A DNA stretch of 64,000 nucleotides from DASCQC01 sp036012865 (GTDB lineage Bacteria > Pseudomonadota > Gammaproteobacteria > Comchoanobacterales > Comchoanobacteraceae), in the NCBI GenBank assembly GCA_036012865.1, contig DASCQC010000026.1, forward strand, positions 167,529 through 231,528, given 5' to 3'. The notes under the pieces were generated by a model. The model worked only from the letters and a program-made list of their open reading frames with translations, was not told the origin of the DNA and searched no databases. A program made the translations under genes and the position numbers. This document shows positions 1-8,441 of this stretch, piece after piece. Position 1 is the first letter of the stretch, and every line of letters begins with the position of its first letter.

Positions 1-101
1 ACGATGGTTGGTAAATAACCTTTCCTCAGAGCAAATTGTAATAAACTTTTTCCAGTCTTACCCGCGCCCAATATCAAAATTGCTTTGCGATTAAAACTCA
101 T
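1..101 (-). CDS. murD: UDP-N-acetylmuramoylalanine--D-glutamate ligase MurD, N-terminus only (runs off the window)
   Basis: Only the first 33 or so codons are present. The translation starts MSFNRKAILILGAGKTGKSL, which fits the N-terminal nucleotide-binding (Rossmann-like) segment of MurD, the cytoplasmic enzyme that adds D-glutamate to UDP-MurNAc-L-alanine. Its ATG overlaps the mraY stop codon in an ATGA arrangement, and MurD follows MraY in the standard dcw gene order, so position supports the call as much as sequence does. The catalytic regions lie outside the window and cannot be checked. Confidence 0.8.
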   Translation of the reverse strand, partial: MSFNRKAILILGAGKTGKSLLQFALRKGYLPTI

Positions 102-1171
102 CTTATTTTCAGCGTCAATAGACTAAAAACAACACAAATAAAACACATAATCCAAAACCTAACAATAACTTTTGGCTCAGGCCAACCTTTAAGTTCAAAA
201 TGATGATGCAGTGGCGCCATTCTAAAGATTCGCCTTCCTGTTAACTTATACGACAACACCTGTAAAATAACAGATAAAGTCTCCATAACAAAACCGGCTC
301 CCATAATAGCAAAAAGAATTTCAGCATGAATAATGACAGCAATGCCCGCCAATAACGCTCCTAAAGATAAAGAACCAACATCTCCCATAAACACCTCAGC
401 CGGGTAAGAATTAAACCACAAAAAGCCCAAGCTTGTCCCCGCTATTGCACTAGCTACGACCGACAACTCACCTACACCCTTAACATATGGAATCATAACA
501 TAATTTGATAAAACCTCATTCCCCACAACATAGGCTATAATGGCAAGCCCCGAGGCTGTCAATGCAACCGGTAAAATAGCCAAACCATCCAAACCATCCG
601 TTAGATTAACAGAATTACTACCACTTAAAATCATCCACACCACCCAAGGTAGAGAGACTAAGCCAAAATCCCAAACAAAAGACTTATTAAATGGAATAAT
701 TAATTTTGCACTCCAAGTTGGCTCAACCACCGATAAAAAAACCATAAAAACACTTGCACTAATGACCTGTAAAAGAAATTTAAATTTAGCAGAAATACCC
801 TTGTTTTTGGTTAATTTATACCAATCATCAACAAAACCTAATAGCGTATATAGCACATATACCAGAAGCACCGACCACAGCCAAGAGCAAGAAAAATCGG
901 TGAGTAATAGTGAAACAAACACAACCACTCCTGAGATAACAAGGCCCCCCATCGATGGCGTTCCTATTTTTTTCTGATGAGTCTTAGGGGTGTATTCTCG
1001 AACATCGAGATTTAAATGAAGCGACTTCATGAATGATATAAACTTTGGTGTCACAATTAAAGTAAGAACAAATGATAAGATCAGAGCCAACATAGACCTA
1101 AAACTTAAATAATGAATAAGCTTAAAGCCATGAAACCAACTACTTAAAAAATCCCCCGCATAAATCAGCAT
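98..1171 (-). CDS. mraY: Phospho-N-acetylmuramoyl-pentapeptide-transferase MraY
   Basis: MraY transfers phospho-MurNAc-pentapeptide to undecaprenyl phosphate at the inner membrane, making lipid I. The 357-residue protein matches the usual length (about 360) and is a polytopic membrane protein. Family motifs are visible: the aspartate pair DDWYK at residues 115-119, NLTDGLDGL at 189-197, GDVGS at 263-267 and the histidine cluster PLHHHFELKGW from about 320. It lies in the dcw operon: its start overlaps the end of murF by 7 bases and its stop overlaps the murD start. The tight overlaps suggest translational coupling. I see no damage to key residues. Confidence 0.97.
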   Translation of the reverse strand: MLIYAGDFLSSWFHGFKLIHYLSFRSMLALILSFVLTLIVTPKFISFMKSLHLNLDVREYTPKTHQKKIGTPSMGGLVISGVVVFVSLLLTDFSCSWLWSVLLVYVLYTLLGFVDDWYKLTKNKGISAKFKFLLQVISASVFMVFLSVVEPTWSAKLIIPFNKSFVWDFGLVSLPWVVWMILSGSNSVNLTDGLDGLAILPVALTASGLAIIAYVVGNEVLSNYVMIPYVKGVGELSVVASAIAGTSLGFLWFNSYPAEVFMGDVGSLSLGALLAGIAVIIHAEILFAIMGAGFVMETLSVILQVLSYKLTGRRIFRMAPLHHHFELKGWPEPKVIVRFWIMCFICVVFSLLTLKIR

Positions 1172-2490
1172 GAATATCTCTCTCTTAAATAATTAACAAC
1201 CCGTTCCATTTTAGACTTCCTGGAACCTTTCACCCAGACTAGTTCATTGCCACTGAAAACCAAATTCTCTATTAAATCTGTATACTTTGAATAGATACCC
1301 GAATCAGACCCATACCCCATTCTAACCTCATCTCTATACTCTCCAACATAATACAGACAAATATCCAAAGATCGAGCATAACTTGCGATATCTTTATGGC
1401 TCTCGGATGAGTGCTCTCCAAGCTCTGCCATATCCCCTAAAATAAAAACTGGTAAATCAGACACATCTTTTAACGTCTGCATGGCCGCCTTGACTGAAGC
1501 AGGGCTTGCATTGTAGCTATCATCAATGAGAGATATTTTTTCAAGTGTGTATAATCGTTGACGAGAGGCTTCAGGAGTATAGCTTTTAAATGCTTTGATA
1601 ACATCAACCAACATGATACCTAGTTCAGCAGTCACGGCTAAAACCAAGCTCAAATTATGCAAACTATGCCTACCTAACAATTGAGAATCAAACGTATGCT
1701 CACAACCCTTCTCATCTAAGACGCGAACCTTCATTGTATGATTATCATAACCCATCATTTCTAATCTATATGGATTTTCTAATGAGCTTTGAAAAGTTTT
1801 TAAGTGACTGGAATACTTAGTCCAAACTTTATTTCCTCGATCACTTTTAGGGTAAATAGCGACCCCTTTTTTCATGGTTTGAAATAGCTCTCCTTTTGTT
1901 TTAATGACCTCAGTAATATTTCCAAAAGACTCTAAATGAACCTCACTAGAACAAGTAATGAGGCCAATATCAGGTTGCACACATTGACAGAGTACACAGA
2001 TATCACCTTTTTTCCTAGCTCCCATTTCAATCACAGCATACCTATGCTTCCGCTGCAAACCCGATAATGTTAAAGGAACACCAATTTCATTATTAAAATT
2101 ACCAGAAGTCACGAGCGTTGGTTGAATTGAACTAAGAACATGTCCCAGTAGAGATTTTACAGTTGTTTTACCACAAGATCCTGTTATACCAATGACTCTA
2201 GCAGAAGATTTTTCTCGAATAAAACGAGCAATCTTTTGCCAGGCATGAAGACTACTTTTAACAACAAACTGGGGGATGTTAATATCTTTGACTAGCCGTT
2301 CGACAATGACTGCTATTGCGCCAGCGCGTTCGGCCTCCAAAACATAATCATGACCGTCTACTCTTTGACCTTTTAAAGCAATATAAACATCCTCTGCTTT
2401 AATATTCCGACTATCATGACAAAACTTATTAATTAATTTTGAGTCACAATCCTTGCCTAACAATCTAGCTAATTCTTTTAAGTCAATCAT
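1165..2490 (-). CDS. murF: UDP-N-acetylmuramoyl-tripeptide--D-alanyl-D-alanine ligase MurF
   Basis: MurF adds D-Ala-D-Ala to the UDP-MurNAc tripeptide, the last cytoplasmic step of peptidoglycan precursor synthesis. The 441-residue protein carries the Mur ligase ATP loop GITGSCGKTT at residues 101-110, an EMGA segment in the central domain, and DDSYNASPASV in the C-terminal half, all typical of MurF. Length is normal for the family (about 450). It sits between murE and mraY with a 4-base ATGA overlap upstream and a 7-base overlap downstream, so it is part of one dcw transcript. Confidence 0.97.
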   Translation of the reverse strand: MIDLKELARLLGKDCDSKLINKFCHDSRNIKAEDVYIALKGQRVDGHDYVLEAERAGAIAVIVERLVKDINIPQFVVKSSLHAWQKIARFIREKSSARVIGITGSCGKTTVKSLLGHVLSSIQPTLVTSGNFNNEIGVPLTLSGLQRKHRYAVIEMGARKKGDICVLCQCVQPDIGLITCSSEVHLESFGNITEVIKTKGELFQTMKKGVAIYPKSDRGNKVWTKYSSHLKTFQSSLENPYRLEMMGYDNHTMKVRVLDEKGCEHTFDSQLLGRHSLHNLSLVLAVTAELGIMLVDVIKAFKSYTPEASRQRLYTLEKISLIDDSYNASPASVKAAMQTLKDVSDLPVFILGDMAELGEHSSESHKDIASYARSLDICLYYVGEYRDEVRMGYGSDSGIYSKYTDLIENLVFSGNELVWVKGSRKSKMERVVNYLRERYSC

Positions 2491-4010
2491 ACCGCGCCTG
2501 CTTGTAAACTTAATTGAAGTTTGACTACTTCAATATCATCAAAAACATGTTTAATTCCCATCACTTCTTGATAAGTTTCATGACCTTTACCAGCGATCAA
2601 AACAATATCTCCAGCTTTTGCCTGGCCTATTGCCTGAGCAATAGCTGCTGCTCGATTCAACTCAACCTCGCAGGCCCAACTGCAGACCATACCTGCCATA
2701 ATATCCTCAACAATTGCACGAGGACACTCTGATCTAGGGTTATCATTAGTTAAAATAACTCTGTCAGAAAACCTTTCCGAGACCTGTCCCATAGAAAATC
2801 TTTTACTTGAATCTCGATCACCGCCCGCCCCAAAAACACACCACAATTGTCCCTTGCATTTTTTCCTAAGTGAACTAAGAACTTTTAATAAACCGTCGGG
2901 GGTATGAGCATAATCTACATAAACATTAGGTTTGGTTCCCCCTCCAAAATACTCCATTCTCCCCGGAATTCTATCAATTTGACCCAAAGCATTCAACGCA
3001 TCAACCAGTGGAACTTCATGCTTCAGTAAAACACCCAATGCAGCCAATAGGTTTTCTAGATTAAACAAGCCAATAAGCGAAGATTTCAACCTCCCCTTCC
3101 CTTTCGGCGTGTTAACATCACATGAAAGTCCTTTTAAACTTGATTTAACATGACTTGCAACAATACTGTCTAATAAACCCGATTCATTTTTTTCCAATGA
3201 ATAGCCCACAACCTTGGCATTGGTTGTATGATTCGATATAATTTTCCTACCCAACGCGTCATCTAAATTAACAACCATAGAATCCAGCCCAGGATCTTCA
3301 AACAGTGATGATTTTGTTTGAGCATAGTCTTCCAAAGAATCATGGTAGTCTTGGTGCTCTTCAGACAGGTTGGTAAACACAGCGGTATCAAAACGTATTC
3401 CAGCAACTCTTTTTTGTTTTAATGAGTGAGAAGAAACTTCCATGGCAACAATTTCAGCACCCTTTTGGCTTATTTCTGCTAACCACTTATGTAACGCAAT
3501 AGAATCAGGGGTTGTCATTCCACTATGTGACATGGCCCCGGGGACAAACCCCATCCCCAACGTACCTGAATATGCCGAGACTTTACCAAGAGAGTTGAAG
3601 GCAGCTGCTATCAAATAAGCAACTGAAGTTTTACCGTTGGTACCTGTTACACCAATAACCTGTATATGAGAGGATGGATGATAATAAAAAACATCAACAA
3701 TTTTACCTACATGGTCAGACAGTTTATCAATGGGAATAATCGGCACGTCTCTACGGTAGGTAATTGTTTCATATTCGCTGCACTGGTCAGCAAACACAGC
3801 TAAAGCCCCATTGTTGATAGCTTTATCAATATATTTGTGCCCTTGTTCATCGTTGCCATTTAAAGCAAAAAAACCATTTCCAAACGATACTTTGCGACTA
3901 TCTAAAGCCAATCCTGTCAGGTGAATTGGAATATCTATATTTATCCCTAATGACTGGCGCAATAGCCTTCCCACCTGCACTGAGTGATATTCACTCTGAT
4001 CCCACGTCAT
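2487..4010 (-). CDS. murE: UDP-N-acetylmuramoyl-L-alanyl-D-glutamate--meso-diaminopimelate ligase MurE
   Basis: MurE attaches the third residue of the stem peptide. The 507-residue protein has the ATP loop GVTGTNGKTS at residues 120-129, DYAHTPDGL in the central domain, and DNPRSE at 423-428. In characterised MurE proteins a DNPR motif marks specificity for meso-diaminopimelate rather than lysine, so a DAP-type Gram-negative wall is inferred. It overlaps ftsI upstream and murF downstream by 4 bases each (ATGA), consistent with coupled translation in the dcw operon. Confidence 0.97.
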   Translation of the reverse strand: MTWDQSEYHSVQVGRLLRQSLGINIDIPIHLTGLALDSRKVSFGNGFFALNGNDEQGHKYIDKAINNGALAVFADQCSEYETITYRRDVPIIPIDKLSDHVGKIVDVFYYHPSSHIQVIGVTGTNGKTSVAYLIAAAFNSLGKVSAYSGTLGMGFVPGAMSHSGMTTPDSIALHKWLAEISQKGAEIVAMEVSSHSLKQKRVAGIRFDTAVFTNLSEEHQDYHDSLEDYAQTKSSLFEDPGLDSMVVNLDDALGRKIISNHTTNAKVVGYSLEKNESGLLDSIVASHVKSSLKGLSCDVNTPKGKGRLKSSLIGLFNLENLLAALGVLLKHEVPLVDALNALGQIDRIPGRMEYFGGGTKPNVYVDYAHTPDGLLKVLSSLRKKCKGQLWCVFGAGGDRDSSKRFSMGQVSERFSDRVILTNDNPRSECPRAIVEDIMAGMVCSWACEVELNRAAAIAQAIGQAKAGDIVLIAGKGHETYQEVMGIKHVFDDIEVVKLQLSLQAGAV

Positions 4011-5659
4011 GATTGCAGACCTCTTGTTGTTTTATCAGAGGCATTGAACTGGCTTAGAGCATGCTGCATGCAGGTTGAAAAAACAGGAGCTGCGACCCTT
4101 CCACCAAAATGTCCTTCGATTTTAGGATCTTTAACGATGATGGCTAAAATGAATTGAGGGTTGGGATAAGGAGCCATGCCAATGAACGATGATTCATAAC
4201 GCTTGGGGTCATATTTTCCATTAATAACAAGGTTGGTAGTTCCCGTTTTTCCAGCAATTTCAACACCCTTGATTCTTGCTAAATGGCCGGTTCCCTTCTT
4301 GGTTGTTACCTCATGCAACATCTCAATAATTTTTCGAGCATGTTTCGCCTTAATCACTGATTTATTGTTAGAATGCTCGACTGATCTAACAAGCTTTAAA
4401 TCCACCCAATTACCTTGATTTGCAAGAATAGTATACGCACGAACCAACTCGACCAAGGTTAACTTTAAACCATAACCAAATGATGCTGCTGCTCTGACGG
4501 CTTTGTGCTTAGCAATTGTTTTTGGTAATTTGCCTGACTGCTCACCTGGGTAACCTATATATGAAGGCATCTCTAAACCAAAATCCCTGAGAAGCTCATA
4601 AACACGCTTACCGTCTAACTGCAAAGCTAATTTACTCATCCCAACATTACTGGATTTAGAAATAATACCTGTTAAATTCAAAACTTTCGTCTTGGCTACA
4701 TCTTTAATCTTAAAATGGCCAATGTTCAGCTCCCCTCTAGACGTATCAACTTTAATTGAATCGTCATATCCAGCATCTAAAATAGCGGACATAAAAATAG
4801 GCTTGAATGTTGAACCCGGTTCAAATAAATCAGAAAAGATTAGATTTCTATGATGTTGAAAGCTCTTTTTCTTCGGGTGAAAGGAAGGGTAGCTAGTAGC
4901 TGCCAAAATCTCTCCCGATGGTACATGTACAAGAAGAGCTGATGCGGATTCAGCGTTATGACGTATGACAGCTTCTTTAAGTTTTTGATAGAAGACAAAC
5001 TGTAGCTCTCGATCAATAGTCAAAACAATGTCTCTTCCCGACTTTGCAGGAGGATTCGCTTTTTTTTCGGAAATGACGTTACCAAAAACATCAATCACAA
5101 CATCTTTTTTACCGTTGTGTGATTTTAAAATATCATTATACATTAATTCGATGCCCTCTAAGCCATGATTATCAATATTAACCATTCCAATTAATTGACT
5201 GGAAGCATCTTGTAAAGGATAAAGGCGGGAGAATTCTTTTTGAAAATTAATACCCGGTATTTTTAAAGACTTTAAATCTTCTACAACCTTGGCATTAACT
5301 TGTCTTTTAAGGTATACAAATTGTTTTTTAGAAGAGAGTTTATTTTGAATTGACTTAACATTCGTATCGAGTAATTTAGAGAGTTTTTGTACTGCTTCTG
5401 TAGACAGGGTCTGTTTTGAAGGATCCGACCAAAGCGCGTACTTTGGATCATTGACGGCCAAGACTTTGTGATTTCGATCAAAAATAAACCCACGATGAGC
5501 CTTAACATCAAGAACACGTTGGGATCGCTTATTAGATTCAGTGACCAAAAAGCCCCTATCGTGAATCGTTAACTGATACAACTTAATAATTGTAGCAGAA
5601 AATGCCAAAACAATTAGGAAACAAGCAAACCAATATCGGCCAAAACAAGGCAAGTGCAT
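4007..5659 (-). CDS. ftsI: Division-specific peptidoglycan transpeptidase FtsI (PBP3)
   Basis: FtsI cross-links septal peptidoglycan in the divisome with FtsW. The 550-residue class B penicillin-binding protein has one N-terminal membrane anchor (about residues 8-28), a pedestal domain, and the three transpeptidase motifs in order: STFK with the catalytic serine at 283, SSN at 336-338 and KTGT at 471-474. It is slightly shorter than E. coli FtsI (588), mainly at the tail. It follows ftsL after 22 bases and overlaps the start of murE by 4, in the standard dcw position. Confidence 0.97.
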   Translation of the reverse strand: MHLPCFGRYWFACFLIVLAFSATIIKLYQLTIHDRGFLVTESNKRSQRVLDVKAHRGFIFDRNHKVLAVNDPKYALWSDPSKQTLSTEAVQKLSKLLDTNVKSIQNKLSSKKQFVYLKRQVNAKVVEDLKSLKIPGINFQKEFSRLYPLQDASSQLIGMVNIDNHGLEGIELMYNDILKSHNGKKDVVIDVFGNVISEKKANPPAKSGRDIVLTIDRELQFVFYQKLKEAVIRHNAESASALLVHVPSGEILAATSYPSFHPKKKSFQHHRNLIFSDLFEPGSTFKPIFMSAILDAGYDDSIKVDTSRGELNIGHFKIKDVAKTKVLNLTGIISKSSNVGMSKLALQLDGKRVYELLRDFGLEMPSYIGYPGEQSGKLPKTIAKHKAVRAAASFGYGLKLTLVELVRAYTILANQGNWVDLKLVRSVEHSNNKSVIKAKHARKIIEMLHEVTTKKGTGHLARIKGVEIAGKTGTTNLVINGKYDPKRYESSFIGMAPYPNPQFILAIIVKDPKIEGHFGGRVAAPVFSTCMQHALSQFNASDKTTRGLQS

Positions 5660-5681
5660 CTATAATTCACATCGTTTAAGA

Positions 5682-6011
5682 TTAATTGACTATAAAGGGT
5701 TCAGGCACTTCTGGCAAGCGCATCTTTTGAATATGAGCCATATCGTACACCCTTTCATATTGATTTAAGTTGTAAAGTGTCGACTTTAGATATTGATTAT
5801 GTTTTATTAAATCTGAATATTCAGAGACAGCTTTGGTGATATTGAGTTGTAAATTCATATTACTATAACGGACATATACTGTACCAAAAAATGATAGCAC
5901 CATGATAAACGACAAAACAGCTATAATAAAATACTTAAACCAGTCAGGGAGAACCAAACTAGTGCTTAACTGTAGTTGAGGTAAAAATTCTATTTTATGA
6001 GTTGCTCTCAT
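5682..6011 (-). CDS. ftsL: Cell division protein FtsL
   Basis: FtsL is a small bitopic divisome protein that works with FtsB and FtsQ to activate FtsWI. The 109-residue product has a cytoplasmic N-terminus, one hydrophobic segment (about residues 24-50), and a periplasmic part that could form a coiled coil (NLQLNITKAVSEYSDLIKHN region). FtsL sequences diverge strongly, so the call rests largely on topology, length and its place between rsmH and ftsI. Its start overlaps the rsmH stop by 4 bases. Confidence 0.9.
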   Translation of the reverse strand: MRATHKIEFLPQLQLSTSLVLPDWFKYFIIAVLSFIMVLSFFGTVYVRYSNMNLQLNITKAVSEYSDLIKHNQYLKSTLYNLNQYERVYDMAHIQKMRLPEVPEPFIVN

Positions 6012-6925
6012 GCTATTTTCTCCAATACCCTTAGAACAGCAGATCGGGCACGCCTATTTCCTGACACTTCCTGTGCACTGGGAAATATAGCGCGCCCTAT
6101 TCGCCTTAGTCTAGGGACCTTTGGGGGGTGTTTTGAAAAATCATCTTCATTACCTGGTAGGTAATGCTTGGCAAATCGCTTCACCGCATTGTGTTCAATT
6201 GAATGAAAACCAATGATTGCGATCCGACCACCTTCGGCCAGACCCTCTATAATATTATCCAGTAGATGATCAAGTGCAAATAACTCTTGATTTATATGAA
6301 TTCTAATAGCTTGAAAACTTCGAGTTGCAGGGTGCCTTTTTGAATTCTTTTGAGGCACAGCATTCTCAATAATAGCAGCCAACTTTCCTGTTGTTGAAAT
6401 CTCCTCAGCATCTCTAACCTTCACAATATCCCTAGCGATACGTTTGGAGAATTTTTCCTCTCCATAGTTTCGAATGATACTTTCGAGTTCAACTTCTTTT
6501 ACACTTTTAAGCCAATCTTTTGCTGACAGTCCTTGAGTCGTATCCATTCTCATATCAAGCGGCCCATCTTCATTAAAACTAAACCCTCTTTCAGAGTCAT
6601 CCAATTGAGGAGATGAAACACCCAAATCAAGCATAATCCCTGAAATCTTCCCCCAAATCCCCCACTTAATAGCATCTTGAGGTATGAGAGAAAAACTTCC
6701 ATGTCGCACAGCAACCCGGGGGTCTTTTTGAGCCAAATCCTGGGCACATTTGATAGCTTCAAGGTCTTTGTCGTAGACAAATAACTTTGCCGAATCATCC
6801 AATGATTTTAACAACTCTCTGCTGTGCCCGCCTCGACCAAAAGTCCCATCAATATACACACCTCCTAACTTAGTTAGCAGGTTATCTACACATTCATTGA
6901 GCAAAACTGGTCGATGCTCCATCAT
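6008..6925 (-). CDS. rsmH: 16S rRNA (cytosine(1402)-N(4))-methyltransferase RsmH (MraW)
   Basis: RsmH methylates N4 of C1402 in the ribosomal P site using S-adenosylmethionine. The protein starts MMEHRPVLLNE, and the SAM-binding region DGTFGRGGHS follows; the late GFHSIEH and SGNRRARSAVLRVLE segments are also characteristic. The reading frame is open upstream to 6985, but that extension lies inside mraZ and adds residues foreign to the family. The ATG at 6925 overlaps the mraZ stop as ATGA and gives 305 residues, close to the usual 310. It overlaps ftsL by 4 bases downstream. Confidence 0.96.
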   Translation of the reverse strand: MMEHRPVLLNECVDNLLTKLGGVYIDGTFGRGGHSRELLKSLDDSAKLFVYDKDLEAIKCAQDLAQKDPRVAVRHGSFSLIPQDAIKWGIWGKISGIMLDLGVSSPQLDDSERGFSFNEDGPLDMRMDTTQGLSAKDWLKSVKEVELESIIRNYGEEKFSKRIARDIVKVRDAEEISTTGKLAAIIENAVPQKNSKRHPATRSFQAIRIHINQELFALDHLLDNIIEGLAEGGRIAIIGFHSIEHNAVKRFAKHYLPGNEDDFSKHPPKVPRLRRIGRAIFPSAQEVSGNRRARSAVLRVLEKIA

Positions 6926-7374
6926 ACAGAGATATCCTCCAAGGCATCGGCTTCTTCCATCTCTCCAGCCTCTTGGCTTAACCAAAGTGTCCGTTGAGAC
7001 TCCCAGTGATCTTTACTCCAAATTTCAAACTTCTTACCCTGCCCCACTAAAACAACACCTCTTTCTATTTTGGCGTGTTCTCGTAGTATAGGAGCAAGAA
7101 GAATGCGTCCCTGCGCATCCATGTCAACTTCCGTCGCGTGTCCAATCAACAATCTCTGTATCCTCCTTGTAGCCTGATTGAAGCTTGGGAGCGCTTGAAT
7201 CTTTTCTTCAATGCCCTCCCAAACTTCAATTGGGTATAGCAGCAAGCAATGTTCCTCAGTATCAATTGTTACAACCAGTGTTGCACCAGTCTTAGTCAAT
7301 GAATCACGATATTTAGTAGGAACAGCAAAGCGCCCCTTCGTATCTAGATTAACTGAACTAATTCCTCTGTACAT
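6922..7374 (-). CDS. mraZ: Transcriptional regulator and dcw repressor MraZ
   Basis: MraZ is a SpoVT/AbrB-fold DNA-binding protein that represses its own dcw operon in E. coli. The product has the two expected repeats: NLDTKGRFAVPTKYRD near the N-terminus and DMDAQGRILLAPILRE in the middle. The open frame extends to 7419, but homologues start at M-[FY]-RG, so the ATG at 7374 (MYRGISSVNL) is preferred and gives 150 residues, the normal size. Four direct repeats that look like MraZ binding sites lie immediately upstream, implying autoregulation of the whole cluster. Confidence 0.96.
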   Translation of the reverse strand: MYRGISSVNLDTKGRFAVPTKYRDSLTKTGATLVVTIDTEEHCLLLYPIEVWEGIEEKIQALPSFNQATRRIQRLLIGHATEVDMDAQGRILLAPILREHAKIERGVVLVGQGKKFEIWSKDHWESQRTLWLSQEAGEMEEADALEDISV

Positions 7375-7436
7375 TCCACTTTCTACCACTTTACACCACT
7401 TAATTACACTATTTAACAATTTCTCCTACTTGTCAA
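7374..7436 (-). promoter_or_regulatory. dcw promoter with four-repeat MraZ operator
   Basis: Read on the minus strand, TTGACA (7431-7436) and AATAGT (7408-7413) are 17 bases apart and form a good sigma-70 promoter. Between the -10 and the mraZ start are four direct repeats of AGTG[G/T] at a strict 10-base period (plus-strand CCACT at 7376, 7386 and 7396, and CACT at 7407). MraZ proteins are known to bind tandem G-rich repeats at 10-base spacing. Autorepression here is inferred from that. The last repeat touches the start codon, so binding could also hinder translation initiation. Confidence 0.8.
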
Positions 7437-7651
7437 CCCCAAATCCACCACTTACTAAGATAAATATCAACCTCACCCAAAAATAAACCCCCCATAAAAG
7501 ATTTAAACACATTGTATTCAAACACTAATACCAACAAACTCACATCAACACACAAATCACTCTATTATTTTGTTTTTAAATATTGAATAATTGATACTCT
7601 TATAATCACGTAGCTTAAACTTACATTGAGTAAAAAACAGGATGCACAACC

Positions 7652-8377
7652 ATGCCCAGGCAATATATCCCCCAAAAACTCAACATAGGTAACACCTATC
7701 TTATAGAAAATGAGCAACATCATCACCTCCTCCACGTCTTAAGAAAGAAACTAAATGACCCCATTACGCTCTTTAACAATCATGGTGGAGAATACCTGGG
7801 AACAATAACCCATATCTCCAAAACAACCACCTCTGTAATCATAGAAAAACACCTTCCTATCAATAGAAGCTCCAACCTTTCTATTCATCTTGGCCAAGTA
7901 ATCTCTCGTAAAAGCGCAATGACCTACTCATTAGAAAAAGCCTGTGAACTAGGCGTTACCGAAATAACCCCCCTTCTTAATAGCAATACCCCAAAGCATC
8001 GAAGTAACCTAACATCTCAATGGCAAAAAACCATCATTCAGGCCTGCATGCAATGCGGTTTAAACCAATTACCCATTCTCAACCCCTCTACCTCTGTACC
8101 CGAATGGATTAAATCAGTAAAAACAGAAACCCGCTTAGTACTCTCCCCCCACCATGCCTCACAATTTTCCTCTCAACGACTTCCTCAAAGCATAGCCCTA
8201 CTCATCGGAGCTGAGGAAGGATTGAATGAGGAAACCTTTCAATTGGCCCTTGAGCACTCTTTCCTTCCATGGAACCTTGGAACAAGAACACTAAGAACAG
8301 AAACAGCCACAACAACAAGCCTCTCTATTCTTCAATACCTTTGGGGCGACATCAATCATATAAAAAGAATAAATTAG
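7652..8377 (+). CDS. rsmE: 16S rRNA (uracil(1498)-N(3))-methyltransferase RsmE
   Basis: RsmE methylates U1498 of 16S rRNA. The 241-residue product has the N-terminal PUA-like half (MPRQYIPQ...HHLLHVLR) and the C-terminal SPOUT/trefoil-knot half with QACMQCG and LGTRTLRTETATTTSL near the end, a strong family signature. The usual GPEGG loop reads GAEEG (about residue 190), a modest variation of the SAM pocket. It is divergent from the dcw cluster across about 280 bases. A TATAAT lies at 7601-7606, but I could not pair it with a good -35. Confidence 0.94.
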   Translation: MPRQYIPQKLNIGNTYLIENEQHHHLLHVLRKKLNDPITLFNNHGGEYLGTITHISKTTTSVIIEKHLPINRSSNLSIHLGQVISRKSAMTYSLEKACELGVTEITPLLNSNTPKHRSNLTSQWQKTIIQACMQCGLNQLPILNPSTSVPEWIKSVKTETRLVLSPHHASQFSSQRLPQSIALLIGAEEGLNEETFQLALEHSFLPWNLGTRTLRTETATTTSLSILQYLWGDINHIKRIN

Positions 8378-8378
8378 A

Positions 8379-8408
8379 TTGAATTTAGTATTGCTTTTTC
8401 CTTATAAT
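8379..8408 (+). promoter_or_regulatory. Predicted sigma-70 promoter of the 736-residue orphan gene
   Basis: TTGAAT at 8379-8384 and TATAAT at 8403-8408 are 18 bases apart, and the coding start follows 33 bases later. This suggests the orphan gene has its own promoter rather than relying on rsmE read-through. Confidence 0.55.
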
Positions 8409-8441
8409 TAGCATTAGCAAACGATACTTGGGAACAGTCTT

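Noticed and set aside
540..977. 145-codon plus-strand frame
   Set aside because: It lies entirely opposite mraY, which has all its family motifs; the peptide has no recognisable domain.
6925..6985. Upstream start for rsmH giving 325 residues
   Set aside because: The extension lies inside mraZ and is foreign to the family; the ATGA overlap at 6925 fits better.
7583..7606. rsmE promoter TTGAAT/TATAAT
   Set aside because: The spacing is only 12 bases, so the pair is not a functional sigma-70 arrangement.
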